DNA of 8,182 bases from positions 1 to 8,182 of the forward strand of contig CAMWTD010000093.1 of NCBI GenBank assembly GCA_947177085.1, written 5' to 3'. The position numbers and the translations under genes are program-made. The notes under the pieces are model-generated. The model had not been told where the DNA came from, did not search any database, and saw only the letters and a program-made list of their open reading frames with translations. Shown here piece by piece: positions 1 to 7,008 of this stretch. Each line of letters starts with the position of its first letter. The stretch's first letter is position 1. The DNA is from an uncultured Desulfovibrio sp. Lineage in GTDB: Bacteria > Desulfobacterota > Desulfovibrionia > Desulfovibrionales > Desulfovibrionaceae.

Positions 1-1500
1 GAGCACGCGCGGCGGACCCTGGCGCTCCACCCCCACGCCCGCCCCGCGCGGATAGCGCACCGCGCAGGGGCCGTCCAGCGCGAGCGCGGTTTTCAGCGCG
101 TGGCGCAGCATGTCCTCGTCGCGCGGGGCCAGGAGCCGCATGTTGGGCACATGCCGCAAATAGGCGATGTCAAAGGCCCCGTGATGCGTGGCGCCGTCCG
201 CCCCCACAAGGCCCGCCCGGTCGATGCAAAAGGTCACGGGCAGGTTCTGGAGGCAGACGTCGTGCACCACCTGGTCGTAACCGCGCTGGAGAAAGGTGGA
301 ATAGATGGCGAGCACCGGCCGGAAGCCCTGGCTCGCAAGACCCGCGGCGAAGGTGACGGCGTGCTGCTCGCAGATGCCGGTATCCACGAACCGCTCGGGA
401 AAACGCGCGCGGAATTTGTCCGTGCCCGTGCCCTCGGGCATGGCGGCCGTGATGGCGATGATGCGCTGGTCCTGTTCGGCCAGCTCCACCAGCGTGTCGC
501 CGAAAACGCGGGTAAAGGCCGGGGGCGATGTTTGCCCGGCCGGAGCCACGGCCTCCCCCGTCTCGGGACTGAACAGGCCCACGCCATGGAAGCGCGTGGG
601 GTCGCTTTCCGCCGGGGCATAGCCCTTGCCCTTGCGGGTGCGCACATGCAGGAGCACCGGGCCGTCCTCCACGGCGGCCGCCATTTGCAGGTGACGGCGC
701 AGCGCCGGGATGTCGTGGCCGTCCACGGGCCCGATGTAGGTGAAGCGGAAGGCCTCAAACAACATGCCCGGCGTAAAGAAGGACTTGAAGCTCCACTCCC
801 CGCGCATGGCGTAGATGGCGAGCTTCTGGCCGATGCGCGGGATGCTGCGCAGGAAGCGGAGCACCTCGCGCCTTGTCTGGCGCACCCAGCGGCTCGACAG
901 GGTGCGGCTCAAAAAGAGCGAGAGCGCGCCCACATTGGGCGAAATGGACATCTCGTTGTCGTTGAGCACCACAATGAGCCTGCGGCCCATGTGCCCGGCC
1001 AGGTTTAGTCCCTCAAAAGCCTCGCCGCCGGTGAGCGAGCCGTCGCCGATGACCGCGATGACGTGATGCCGGAGACCGGCAAGGTCGCGCGCCTGCGCCA
1101 TGCCGAGGGCCGCGGAAATGGAGGTGGAGGAATGGCCCACCCCGAAATGGTCATAGGGGCTTTCCCCGGGGCGCGGAAAGCCGGAAATGCCGCCCAGCCG
1201 CCGCAGGCTGGCGAACTCGGCGGCGCGGCCCGTGAGCAGCTTGTGGGCATAGGCCTGGTGTCCCACATCCCAGATGAGCTTGTCGCGGTTGAGGTCAAAT
1301 TCCGAGAGCAGGGCCAGCGTCAGCTCCACCACGCCGAGGGACGGCGCAAGATGGCCCCCATTGGCCGCCACGGTGGCGATGATGCGCTCGCGCACCTCTC
1401 CGGCGAGCCGCGTGAGATCGGCGTCAGGCAGGCCGACAAGCTGCGCTGGGTCGCCGATGTCCGCCAGCCGGAGACCACGGGCCGGAGCATTTGCAGCCAT
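1..1500 (-). CDS. dxs: 1-deoxy-D-xylulose-5-phosphate synthase (DXS), 3' end cut by window edge
   Basis: Cytoplasmic, thiamine diphosphate (TPP)-dependent enzyme that condenses pyruvate with glyceraldehyde 3-phosphate to DXP, the first step of the MEP isoprenoid pathway. About 500 codons are present and the frame is open to base 1; the family is usually 620-640 residues, so the last fifth or so (transketolase C-terminal domain) is missing only because of the window edge. Visible motifs: NGGHLAPSLG (His50, substrate-side His), VGHQAYAHKLLTGR (about 79-92), the TPP/Mg motif GDGSLTGGEAFEGLN (152-166, Asp153) with LNDNEMSIS (Asn182), YIGPVDGHD, the catalytic Glu in AAMPEGTG (Glu356), DTGICEQHAVTFAAGLA, DRAGLVGADGATHHGAFD and RYPRG. 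The ATG at 1500-1498 lies 1 base after the ispA stop. Its upstream bases lack a good Shine-Dalgarno, so translation probably depends on coupling to ispA. The position after GG in the TPP motif is Glu160, where Met or Leu is more familiar to me; I attach little weight to this. Identification is secure. Confidence 0.97.
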   Translation of the reverse strand, partial: MAANAPARGLRLADIGDPAQLVGLPDADLTRLAGEVRERIIATVAANGGHLAPSLGVVELTLALLSEFDLNRDKLIWDVGHQAYAHKLLTGRAAEFASLRRLGGISGFPRPGESPYDHFGVGHSSTSISAALGMAQARDLAGLRHHVIAVIGDGSLTGGEAFEGLNLAGHMGRRLIVVLNDNEMSISPNVGALSLFLSRTLSSRWVRQTRREVLRFLRSIPRIGQKLAIYAMRGEWSFKSFFTPGMLFEAFRFTYIGPVDGHDIPALRRHLQMAAAVEDGPVLLHVRTRKGKGYAPAESDPTRFHGVGLFSPETGEAVAPAGQTSPPAFTRVFGDTLVELAEQDQRIIAITAAMPEGTGTDKFRARFPERFVDTGICEQHAVTFAAGLASQGFRPVLAIYSTFLQRGYDQVVHDVCLQNLPVTFCIDRAGLVGADGATHHGAFDIAYLRHVPNMRLLAPRDEDMLRHALKTALALDGPCAVRYPRGAGVGVERQGPPRVL

Positions 1501-1501
1501 G

Positions 1502-2440
1502 TCAGCAGGCCCGGCTCACGGTGTAGTCGGCAAGCGCGCGCAGGAAGGCCGCTTCCTGCCCGGTGAAGGGCGCAAGCGCGGCCCTGGCCCGCGCCGCCTG
1601 GGCCTGCGCCAGTTCCCGGCTTGCCTCAAGGCCCACCATGGAGGGATAGGTGTTCTTCCCCTGCGCCGCGTCGCTGCCCGCGGGCTTGCCGAGCACGGCC
1701 GTGTCGGCCGTGACGTCAAGGATGTCGTCGGCGATTTGAAAAGCCATGCCGAGCGCCGAGCCATATTCGCCGATGGCGTCGATGACGGCCGTGTCCGCCC
1801 CGGCCAGCAGCGCGCCGCACACGCAGGACGCCCGCAAGAGCGCCCCTGTCTTCATGGCGTGCATGGTCTGGAGTTCCTCAAGGCTGATGGAGGGGCGTCC
1901 CGTGTGGATCATGTCCCATTCCTGGCCGCCCACCATGCCGGAGGAGCCCGCGGCCATGGCGATTTCCGCGATGGCCGCCAGGAGCGGCTGAGCCGGGACG
2001 CGCGCGCGGCACATGCAGCCGAAGGCGTCGGTGAGCAGCCCGTCCCCGGCAAGGATGGCAGTGGCCTCGTCAAATGCCTTGTGGTTGGAGGGCTTGCCGC
2101 GCCGCAGGTCGTCATCGTCCATGGCGGGGAGATCGTCATGGATGAGCGAATAGGTATGGATCATCTCAATGGCCCCGGCAAAGGGCAGCATCCGCACTTC
2201 TTCGAGGCCGCACAACTCCGCGCAGGTGATGCAGAGCACGGGCCGAAGACGCTTGCCCCCGGCCTGGAGGCTGTAGAGCATGGCCTCGCGTAACCGCGGC
2301 GGCATCTCGCGGTCATCGAGGCAGGCGGCGAGCCAGAGCTCCACGGCAACGCCGCGGCGCTTGAGCAGTTCCTTCATGGAGACGGGATCCATGATCTCGG
2401 GCATGTGTCGTGCCTGTTCGTGTGCGTCCCGGCCTGTCAT
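1502..2440 (-). CDS. ispA: Short-chain polyprenyl (farnesyl/geranylgeranyl) diphosphate synthase
   Basis: Adds isopentenyl diphosphate units to allylic diphosphates, giving farnesyl (possibly geranylgeranyl) diphosphate for quinone and undecaprenyl carrier synthesis. At 312 residues it is slightly longer than the usual 295-300. All-alpha prenyltransferase motifs are present: GGKRLRP (61-67), the first Asp-rich motif DDLPAMD (102-108, four residues between the Asp pair and the third Asp, the bacterial type II form), MKTGALL (196-202) and the second Asp-rich motif DDILD (238-242). Tyr97, five residues before the first Asp motif in HTYSLIHDD, matches bacterial farnesyl diphosphate synthases; a small residue or Met there is more typical of geranylgeranyl enzymes. 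C15 product is therefore inferred, not proven. The ATG at 2440-2438 overlaps the xseB stop (ATGA) and has an AGGAGG site 7 bases upstream, which favours it over Met13. dxs follows after 1 base, so chain elongation and the first MEP step are co-expressed. Confidence 0.95.
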   Translation of the reverse strand: MTGRDAHEQARHMPEIMDPVSMKELLKRRGVAVELWLAACLDDREMPPRLREAMLYSLQAGGKRLRPVLCITCAELCGLEEVRMLPFAGAIEMIHTYSLIHDDLPAMDDDDLRRGKPSNHKAFDEATAILAGDGLLTDAFGCMCRARVPAQPLLAAIAEIAMAAGSSGMVGGQEWDMIHTGRPSISLEELQTMHAMKTGALLRASCVCGALLAGADTAVIDAIGEYGSALGMAFQIADDILDVTADTAVLGKPAGSDAAQGKNTYPSMVGLEASRELAQAQAARARAALAPFTGQEAAFLRALADYTVSRAC

Positions 2441-2682
2441 GCGCCTTCCTCCTCTTCGTCAACTTCCGCCGCGGTGAAGGGAGCGGCCTCTCCCTCCTGC
2501 CAGACGGAAATTTCATGGCGCGCCTTTTCGAGCTGTTCGCGGCAAAATCGCGCCAGGGCCGCGCCTTCCTTGTAGAGGGCGATGCCCTTTTCGAGCGGCT
2601 GTTCCCCTTCCTCAAGGGCCGCGACGATTTCCTGGAGGCGCGTCATGGCTTCCTCAAAGCGGAGCGCTTTTTTGCCCTTCAT
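2437..2682 (-). CDS. xseB: Exodeoxyribonuclease VII small subunit
   Basis: Encodes 81 residues, the normal size for XseB (about 75-85). Several copies of XseB bind one XseA to form exonuclease VII, which degrades single-stranded DNA from both ends into short acid-soluble oligonucleotides. Family features: RFEEAMTRLQEIVAALE near the N terminus (8-24), a short turn, then the second helix with LYKEGAALARFCREQLEKA (37-55), followed by an acidic tail (DEEEEGA). Both helices look amphipathic, as expected for a helical hairpin. The ATG at 2682-2680 overlaps the stop of the upstream M23 peptidase gene (ATGA) and has GGAGG 9 bases upstream. The same frame is open further upstream, but that part lies antisense-free inside the M23 gene and is only an out-of-frame reading of it. 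The gene end overlaps the ispA start. Identification is strong from size, motif and the nearby xseA. Confidence 0.93.
   Translation of the reverse strand: MKGKKALRFEEAMTRLQEIVAALEEGEQPLEKGIALYKEGAALARFCREQLEKARHEISVWQEGEAAPFTAAEVDEEEEGA
2448..2453 (-). promoter_or_regulatory. Shine-Dalgarno site of ispA inside the xseB 3' end
   Basis: On the minus strand this reads AGGAGG, a perfect match to the anti-Shine-Dalgarno core, 7 bases before the ispA ATG. It sits inside the codons for the acidic tail of XseB, so the same bases serve as coding sequence and ribosome site. It decides the ispA start at 2440 rather than the internal Met13. Confidence 0.85.
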
Positions 2683-3650
2683 TTCTTCTCGCCTCCCGCG
2701 GGCGCGGCGTCCCGCTTCCCGTGCTCCGCGGGCGCGAGCAAGGGCTGCGGGTCGACCGACTCCCCCTGTACCACCATGCCGAGATGCAGGTGCGGCCCGG
2801 TCACGCGGCCCGTTGCGCCCACAAGGCCGATGACCTGGCCGCGCTGGACGCGCTCGCCGGGCGTGACCAGCGGCTTCGACATGTGCAGGTAGGAGCTGAA
2901 CACGCCGTTGCCGTGATTGATATAGACCGCATTGCCGGAAAAATACAGGTTGTCCACAAGGGCGACCACGCCGTCGGCGCAAGCGCGGATGGGCGAGCCC
3001 TCCGCGCCGCGCAGGTCGAGACCTCGATGCATCCCTCGCGGCTCGCCGTTGAATACGCGCTTCAGGCCGAAAAGGCTCGAGACCGAGCCGGGGACCGGCC
3101 GGTCCAGCGGCAGTTCCCAAAGCTGCTCCGGCAGCGGCTGCGCCAGCGCCGCGGCGACTTTCTGGCGGTCGCGCTTGATGCGCGCAGCCTGTTCAGGCGG
3201 TGGGGCCACATATTTCCTGTCCACGGTGAGGCGCTGCACCGGGCGCTTGCGGTCAAAAAGGCGCACCTCGCGCGAAGTTTCTGGCTTCGGGCATTTTTTG
3301 CCCACGCAGGCGCTGAGGCCAAGGCTCGCGGCCTTTTCCTCCAGCGGCGCGGGCAGCAGGATCTCCGCCTGCCAGGCGCGGCCTTGCCCGCTATCCGCAA
3401 GCTCGCGGGCGGAAACCACATGGCGCTTGCCGCGCCAGAAAAAGCTTGCCGCTTCCACGGGAGCATCGGAAGTGAGACGGGCCACAAAGGCGTCGCCCCG
3501 GGCCACGCTCTCCGGCGCGGTGAGGCGGAGGCCCTCCCCGGCTGGGGCAGCGGCCGCCGTACCGGAAAGAAGGAGGGCCAGTCCGAGGATGAAGCCAGGA
3601 ACGGCGAGGCCGCTGCCGTGGCGCGGCAGCTCTTGCTGTACTGTATTCAT
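2679..3650 (-). CDS. Secreted M23 family (LytM-type) zinc metallopeptidase
   Basis: Predicted peptidoglycan endopeptidase of 323 residues acting in the periplasm. A signal peptide is visible: a basic/polar start (to about residue 15), a hydrophobic core GFILGLALLLSG (19-30) and small residues TAAAAPA suited to signal peptidase I cleavage near 35-37; there is no lipobox Cys, so it is not a lipoprotein. Residues about 40-145 look like a beta-rich accessory domain with a Cys pair (115 and 120) that could form a disulfide. The C-terminal half (about 185-305) is the peptidase domain: HRGLD (His208, Asp212 zinc ligands), YLHMS (His256) and PHLHLG (His287, His289), so every metal and catalytic residue is present and it should be active, unlike degenerate activator proteins such as EnvC. 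No LysM or coiled-coil region is seen. The ATG at 3650-3648 overlaps the xseA stop, with AAGGA 8 bases upstream. Substrate bond and exact role cannot be read from sequence. Confidence 0.93.
   Translation of the reverse strand: MNTVQQELPRHGSGLAVPGFILGLALLLSGTAAAAPAGEGLRLTAPESVARGDAFVARLTSDAPVEAASFFWRGKRHVVSARELADSGQGRAWQAEILLPAPLEEKAASLGLSACVGKKCPKPETSREVRLFDRKRPVQRLTVDRKYVAPPPEQAARIKRDRQKVAAALAQPLPEQLWELPLDRPVPGSVSSLFGLKRVFNGEPRGMHRGLDLRGAEGSPIRACADGVVALVDNLYFSGNAVYINHGNGVFSSYLHMSKPLVTPGERVQRGQVIGLVGATGRVTGPHLHLGMVVQGESVDPQPLLAPAEHGKRDAAPAGGEKK
2692..2696 (-). promoter_or_regulatory. Shine-Dalgarno site of xseB inside the M23 gene
   Basis: On the minus strand this reads GGAGG, 9 bases before the xseB ATG, within the codons for the last residues of the M23 peptidase. 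Together with the ATGA overlap it supports the 81-residue XseB start at 2682. Confidence 0.75.
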
Positions 3651-5212
3651 GGGCGATTTCCTTTTTCTGCGCCGGGCGTCACGCCCTCCACGCGCGCGCT
3701 GAGGGCTCCGTCCGCAAGTCGGGCGCGCAGCTCGTCCCCGGGCGCAAAGTCCGTGACCGAGCGCGCAAGGGCCCCATTTTTCCGGTAGAGCAGGGCATAG
3801 CCCCTTTGCAGCGGCGCAAGCGGGTCCCGCGCGGCAAGCCTGAGCTCCAGCTTTTCCACCGTGGCGGCGCGGCTTGTGAGCAGGTCCGAAGCGGCGCGCG
3901 AAAGCCGCTCCTCCAGTCCGGCAAGCGAAGCCCCGGCTCCCGCGAACCGCTGCGAGAGGAGGCGCGGCAGAGCCGCCCCCAGCATTTCCAGCCGAAGCGC
4001 CAGCCCGCGCAGGTCGCCTTCAGTGAAGGCCGCTCGCCGACGCCGCTCCACATCGTCCAGCACACGCGCCCACTCCTGCAGTAAACGGCGCGTGGCCCAC
4101 ATGAGCGCGGCGCTTAGCTGGCCGAGCCGTTCCCCGAGGCGCTCCAGCCGTCGTGCCGGGGAGGCCCAGGCAAGGCCGCGTTCCAAAAGGCGCAGGGCGT
4201 GTTCCTCCCGTTCCAGCCTTTGCGCAAGCGCCCGGGCGAGCTCCATCTCCAGGTCGTCCACGCGCTGGAGCAGTTCGGCGCGAAGCGGCCAGAGCAGTTG
4301 CGCCGCATGGGAGGGCGTTGCCGCGCGCCTGTCCGCCGTCAAGTCGGCGAGGCTCACGTCCACCTCATGCCCGATGCCCGCCAGCACCGGCAGCCCGGAG
4401 CGAAAGATGGCATCGGCCACAGGCGGCTCGTTGAAGGCCCAGAGGTCTTCCAGCGAGCCGCCCCCGCGGATGAGGACGATGACCTCGGCCCAGCCCTGGC
4501 TATTGGCCTCCCGCAGGGCGGCGACGATCTCCGGCGCGGCCCGCGGCCCCTGCACGGGGACGGGGAAAAGCCGGATTTCGGATGCGCAGCCACGCGCGGC
4601 GGCCAGCTCCAGAAAATCGTGGATGGCCGCGCCGTGCGGGGACGTGATGAGGGCCACGCGCCGTGGGTTCCACGGAAGATCGCGCTTGCGCTCCTGCGCG
4701 AAATAGCCCGCGGCCGCGAGCCTGCGCTTGCGCTCCTCAAAGGCCTGGGCCAGCAGACCGGCCCCCGCTGGCTGGACCAGCTCCACCACAAGCTGGTATT
4801 GGCCGCGCGGCGCATAGACGCTGACGCGACCCGCGCAGAGAAGCTCCAGCCCGTTGGCAAGGGCCTCCAGCGGCGAGGGGCGCGGCCCGTCAAAGACCTC
4901 GCCCGTGAGCGGGTCAAAGGTGTGCGCCTCGCGCTGGCGGCTGCGAAACCAGACGCACTGGAGCTGCGCCTCGGCATCCTTGAGGCTGAAATAGACATGC
5001 CCCGAGGCCGGCCGCGAGAGATTACTCACCTCGCCGCGCACCCAGACAAAGGGATAGCGGGTTTCCAGCGTGCGGCGCAGGCGCTCGGTGAGGGCCCGGA
5101 CGGTGAGGATGCCCTCGGGCGTCACGCCGCCCGCGGACGCATCTTCAGCAAAGGACGTCTCCCACCCGTCCTTGCCGTCATATCCCGCCTCGTCGCCACA
5201 CATTTCCCGCAC
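3647..5212 (-). CDS. xseA: Exodeoxyribonuclease VII large subunit
   Basis: Catalytic subunit of the single-strand-specific, metal-independent nuclease exonuclease VII, used in repair and recombination. Encodes 521 residues from the GTG at 5212-5210, or 518 from the ATG at 5203-5201; neither has a strong Shine-Dalgarno. Domains: an OB-fold DNA-binding domain (about 35-135; VRGEVSNLSRPASGHVYFSLKD), a catalytic core (about 140-305) with ALITSPHGAAIHDF, RGGGSLEDLWAFNE (249-262) and GHEVDVSLADLTADRRAATPS (281-301), a long helical, Leu/Arg/Glu-rich region (about 305-460) that in the family carries the XseB-binding coiled coil, and the C-terminal LQRGYALLYR motif (468-477). The first 30 or so residues are polar and acidic and precede the conserved LTVRALT start of the OB fold, so they form a short variable extension. 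The gene begins 23 bases after proS. Its stop overlaps the M23 gene start, which separates it from its partner xseB. Confidence 0.96.
   Translation of the reverse strand: MREMCGDEAGYDGKDGWETSFAEDASAGGVTPEGILTVRALTERLRRTLETRYPFVWVRGEVSNLSRPASGHVYFSLKDAEAQLQCVWFRSRQREAHTFDPLTGEVFDGPRPSPLEALANGLELLCAGRVSVYAPRGQYQLVVELVQPAGAGLLAQAFEERKRRLAAAGYFAQERKRDLPWNPRRVALITSPHGAAIHDFLELAAARGCASEIRLFPVPVQGPRAAPEIVAALREANSQGWAEVIVLIRGGGSLEDLWAFNEPPVADAIFRSGLPVLAGIGHEVDVSLADLTADRRAATPSHAAQLLWPLRAELLQRVDDLEMELARALAQRLEREEHALRLLERGLAWASPARRLERLGERLGQLSAALMWATRRLLQEWARVLDDVERRRRAAFTEGDLRGLALRLEMLGAALPRLLSQRFAGAGASLAGLEERLSRAASDLLTSRAATVEKLELRLAARDPLAPLQRGYALLYRKNGALARSVTDFAPGDELRARLADGALSARVEGVTPGAEKGNRP
3659..3663 (-). 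promoter_or_regulatory. Shine-Dalgarno site of the M23 peptidase gene inside xseA
   Basis: On the minus strand this reads AAGGA, 8 bases before the ATG at 3650, within the last codons of xseA. It supports the start that gives a complete signal peptide. Confidence 0.7.
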
Positions 5213-5235
5213 CCGGATGCCGCCGAAGGCCCGTG

Positions 5236-6963
5236 TTACCCGCGCCCAGCCCAGGCTTTGCGCACGGTCTCGGCCCAGGCGGAAAAGGCCTCGGCAAAGC
5301 CATTGAGCGGCAGCTCGGCCTTCTGGCCGCTCCTGCGGTCCTTGGCTTCCACCACGCCGCGGGCGAGGCTCTTGCCGCCGAGCACGAGCTGCAGAGGGAT
5401 GCCCAAGAGGTCGGCATCCTTGAACTTGACGCCCGGCCGCTCCTCCCGGTCATCAAGCAGGGTATCCACGCCCTGCTTTTCCAGAATGGCATACAGGGCT
5501 TCGGCCTCGGCCGTGACCTTTTCATCGCGCGGATCCAGATTGAGGAGGATGCAGTCGAAGGGCGCCACAGGGGGCGGGAAGACGATGCCGCCGTCGTCAT
5601 GGTTCTGCTCGATGGCGGCAGCGGCCACTCGCGAGACGCCGATGCCGTAGCAGCCCATGATCATGAGCTTTTCCTTGCCGTTCTCGTCCAGAAAAGCCGC
5701 GTGCATGCTGGAACTGTACTTGAGGCCGAGCATGAAGATGTGCCCCACCTCGATGCCGCGGGTGAGCGAAAGCCGGCCGCCGCAGCGCGGGCAGGCGTCG
5801 CCCTCGATGACCTCGCGCAGGTCCGCCCAAGCGGTGATGCTGGCGTCGCGGTTGAGGTCCACATGTTGAAGGTGCGTGTCGCCCTTGTTGGCCCCGGTGA
5901 CGTAATCCGTGCCGCCCTGAAGCTCGAGGTCCGCATAGATGGGGAGCCGCAGGCCCACGGGCCCGGCAAAGCCGAGCGGGGCCTGGGTGAGGGCCTCCAC
6001 CGCCGCGGTAGTGGCGAGGTCCACCTCCTGCGCCTTGAGGAGGTTCTTGAGCTTGACGGGATTGACCTCCCTGTCGCCGCGCACGAGCACGGCCACGGTC
6101 TCGCCGTCCACGCTGAAGAGCATGGTCTTGACAAGCTGTTTCGGGGAGATGCCGAGCAGGGCCGTCACCTCCTCCACCGTATGCGCGCCGGGCGTGGCCA
6201 CGGGCTTCACGGCCGGGCAGGCGTCTGTGCAGACCTGGCCTTTCCAGACGGCCTCGGCGCGCTCCAGGTTTGCCGCGTAGTCGCAGGAATCGCACACCGC
6301 GATGGTGTCCTCCCCCGTATCGGCGAGAACCATGAACTCGTGCGAGAAATTGCCGCCGATGGAGCCCGTGTCCGCCTCCACGGCGCGGAAGCGCAGGCCG
6401 AGGCGCGTGAAGATGCGCACATAGGCGTCGTACATGAGCTGGTAGCTCTTTTGCGCGCCCTCCATGTCCGCATCGAAGGAATAGGCGTCCTTCATGAGGA
6501 ATTCCCGGCCGCGCATGAGGCCAAAGCGCGGGCGGATCTCGTCGCGGAACTTGGTCTGGATCTGGTAGAGGCGCACCGGGAGCTGCCTGTAAGAGCGCAC
6601 CTCGCCGCGCACAAGGTCGGTGATGACCTCCTCATGCGTGGGACCGAGGCAATATTCGCGGTCATTGCGGTCGCGAAAGCGGAGCAGTTCCTTGCCATAA
6701 TGCTCCCAACGGCCGGTCTCCTTCCAGAGGTCGGCCGGCTGCACCATGGGCAGGAGCAGTTCCTGGAAGCCAGCGGCGGCCATTTCCTCGCGGATGACAT
6801 TGGCGATCTTGTCGATGACCTTGAGCCCGAGCGGCAAGTAGATATAAAGCCCGGAAGTGAGGCGGCGCACCATGCCGGCGCGCAGCAACAGTTTGTGGCT
6901 GACCACCTCGGCATCGGCCGGGCTTTCCTTGAGCGTGGGGATGTAGCAGGAGCTGAAACGCAT
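5236..6963 (-). CDS. proS: Prolyl-tRNA synthetase, bacterial type with editing insertion
   Basis: Class II aminoacyl-tRNA synthetase that charges tRNA-Pro with proline. Its 575 residues match the usual bacterial form (about 565-575). Class II signatures: motif 1 region with GLYIYLPLGLKVIDKI (38-53), TxE-type loop GPTHEEV (107-113), motif 2 KFRDEIRPRFGLMRGREF (138-155) and motif 3 GCYGIGVSR (437-445). Between motifs 2 and 3 is the YbaK-like insertion domain (about 225-390) that hydrolyses Ala-tRNA-Pro: LVKTMLF places Lys279 at the position known to matter for editing in the E. coli enzyme, and GANKGDTHLQHVD (357-369) supplies the GxxxP-region equivalent. CxxC pairs at 224/227 and 391/394 flank the insertion and could bind zinc or be structural. 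The C-terminal anticodon-binding domain covers about 468-570. The start is an ATG with AAAGGA 5 bases upstream, 45 bases after ispG. No unusual or missing catalytic residue was seen. Confidence 0.98.
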   Translation of the reverse strand: MRFSSCYIPTLKESPADAEVVSHKLLLRAGMVRRLTSGLYIYLPLGLKVIDKIANVIREEMAAAGFQELLLPMVQPADLWKETGRWEHYGKELLRFRDRNDREYCLGPTHEEVITDLVRGEVRSYRQLPVRLYQIQTKFRDEIRPRFGLMRGREFLMKDAYSFDADMEGAQKSYQLMYDAYVRIFTRLGLRFRAVEADTGSIGGNFSHEFMVLADTGEDTIAVCDSCDYAANLERAEAVWKGQVCTDACPAVKPVATPGAHTVEEVTALLGISPKQLVKTMLFSVDGETVAVLVRGDREVNPVKLKNLLKAQEVDLATTAAVEALTQAPLGFAGPVGLRLPIYADLELQGGTDYVTGANKGDTHLQHVDLNRDASITAWADLREVIEGDACPRCGGRLSLTRGIEVGHIFMLGLKYSSSMHAAFLDENGKEKLMIMGCYGIGVSRVAAAAIEQNHDDGGIVFPPPVAPFDCILLNLDPRDEKVTAEAEALYAILEKQGVDTLLDDREERPGVKFKDADLLGIPLQLVLGGKSLARGVVEAKDRRSGQKAELPLNGFAEAFSAWAETVRKAWAGRG

Positions 6964-6968
6964 GGGTG

Positions 6969-6974
6969 TCCTTT
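6969..6974 (-). promoter_or_regulatory. Shine-Dalgarno site of proS
   Basis: On the minus strand this reads AAAGGA, 5 bases before the proS ATG and within the 45-base ispG-proS gap. It fixes the start at 6963, which gives the conserved MRFSSCYIPTLKE-type N terminus of bacterial prolyl-tRNA synthetases. Confidence 0.8.
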
Positions 6975-7008
6975 GCGGAATGGCGGTAAGTGGATGAACG
7001 GCGCAGGC

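Noticed and set aside
100..1008. Plus-strand open frames opposite dxs (302 and fewer codons)
   Set aside because: The minus strand reads as uninterrupted Dxs with all catalytic motifs; the plus-strand frames have no family features.
2683..3120. N-terminal extension of the XseB frame to 227 residues
   Set aside because: The extension is an out-of-frame, Arg/Gly/Pro-rich reading of the M23 gene. The 81-residue form has the right length, a Shine-Dalgarno and an ATGA overlap.
4199..5650. A 483-codon plus-strand open frame opposite xseA and the proS 3' end
   Set aside because: Same cause: an antisense shadow in high-GC DNA, low-complexity composition, and it runs across a real gene boundary with no ribosome site of note.
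6964..7008. Terminator or promoter in the ispG-proS gap
   Set aside because: No stable inverted repeat, no T-run and no AT-rich -10-like box; only the proS ribosome site is evident.
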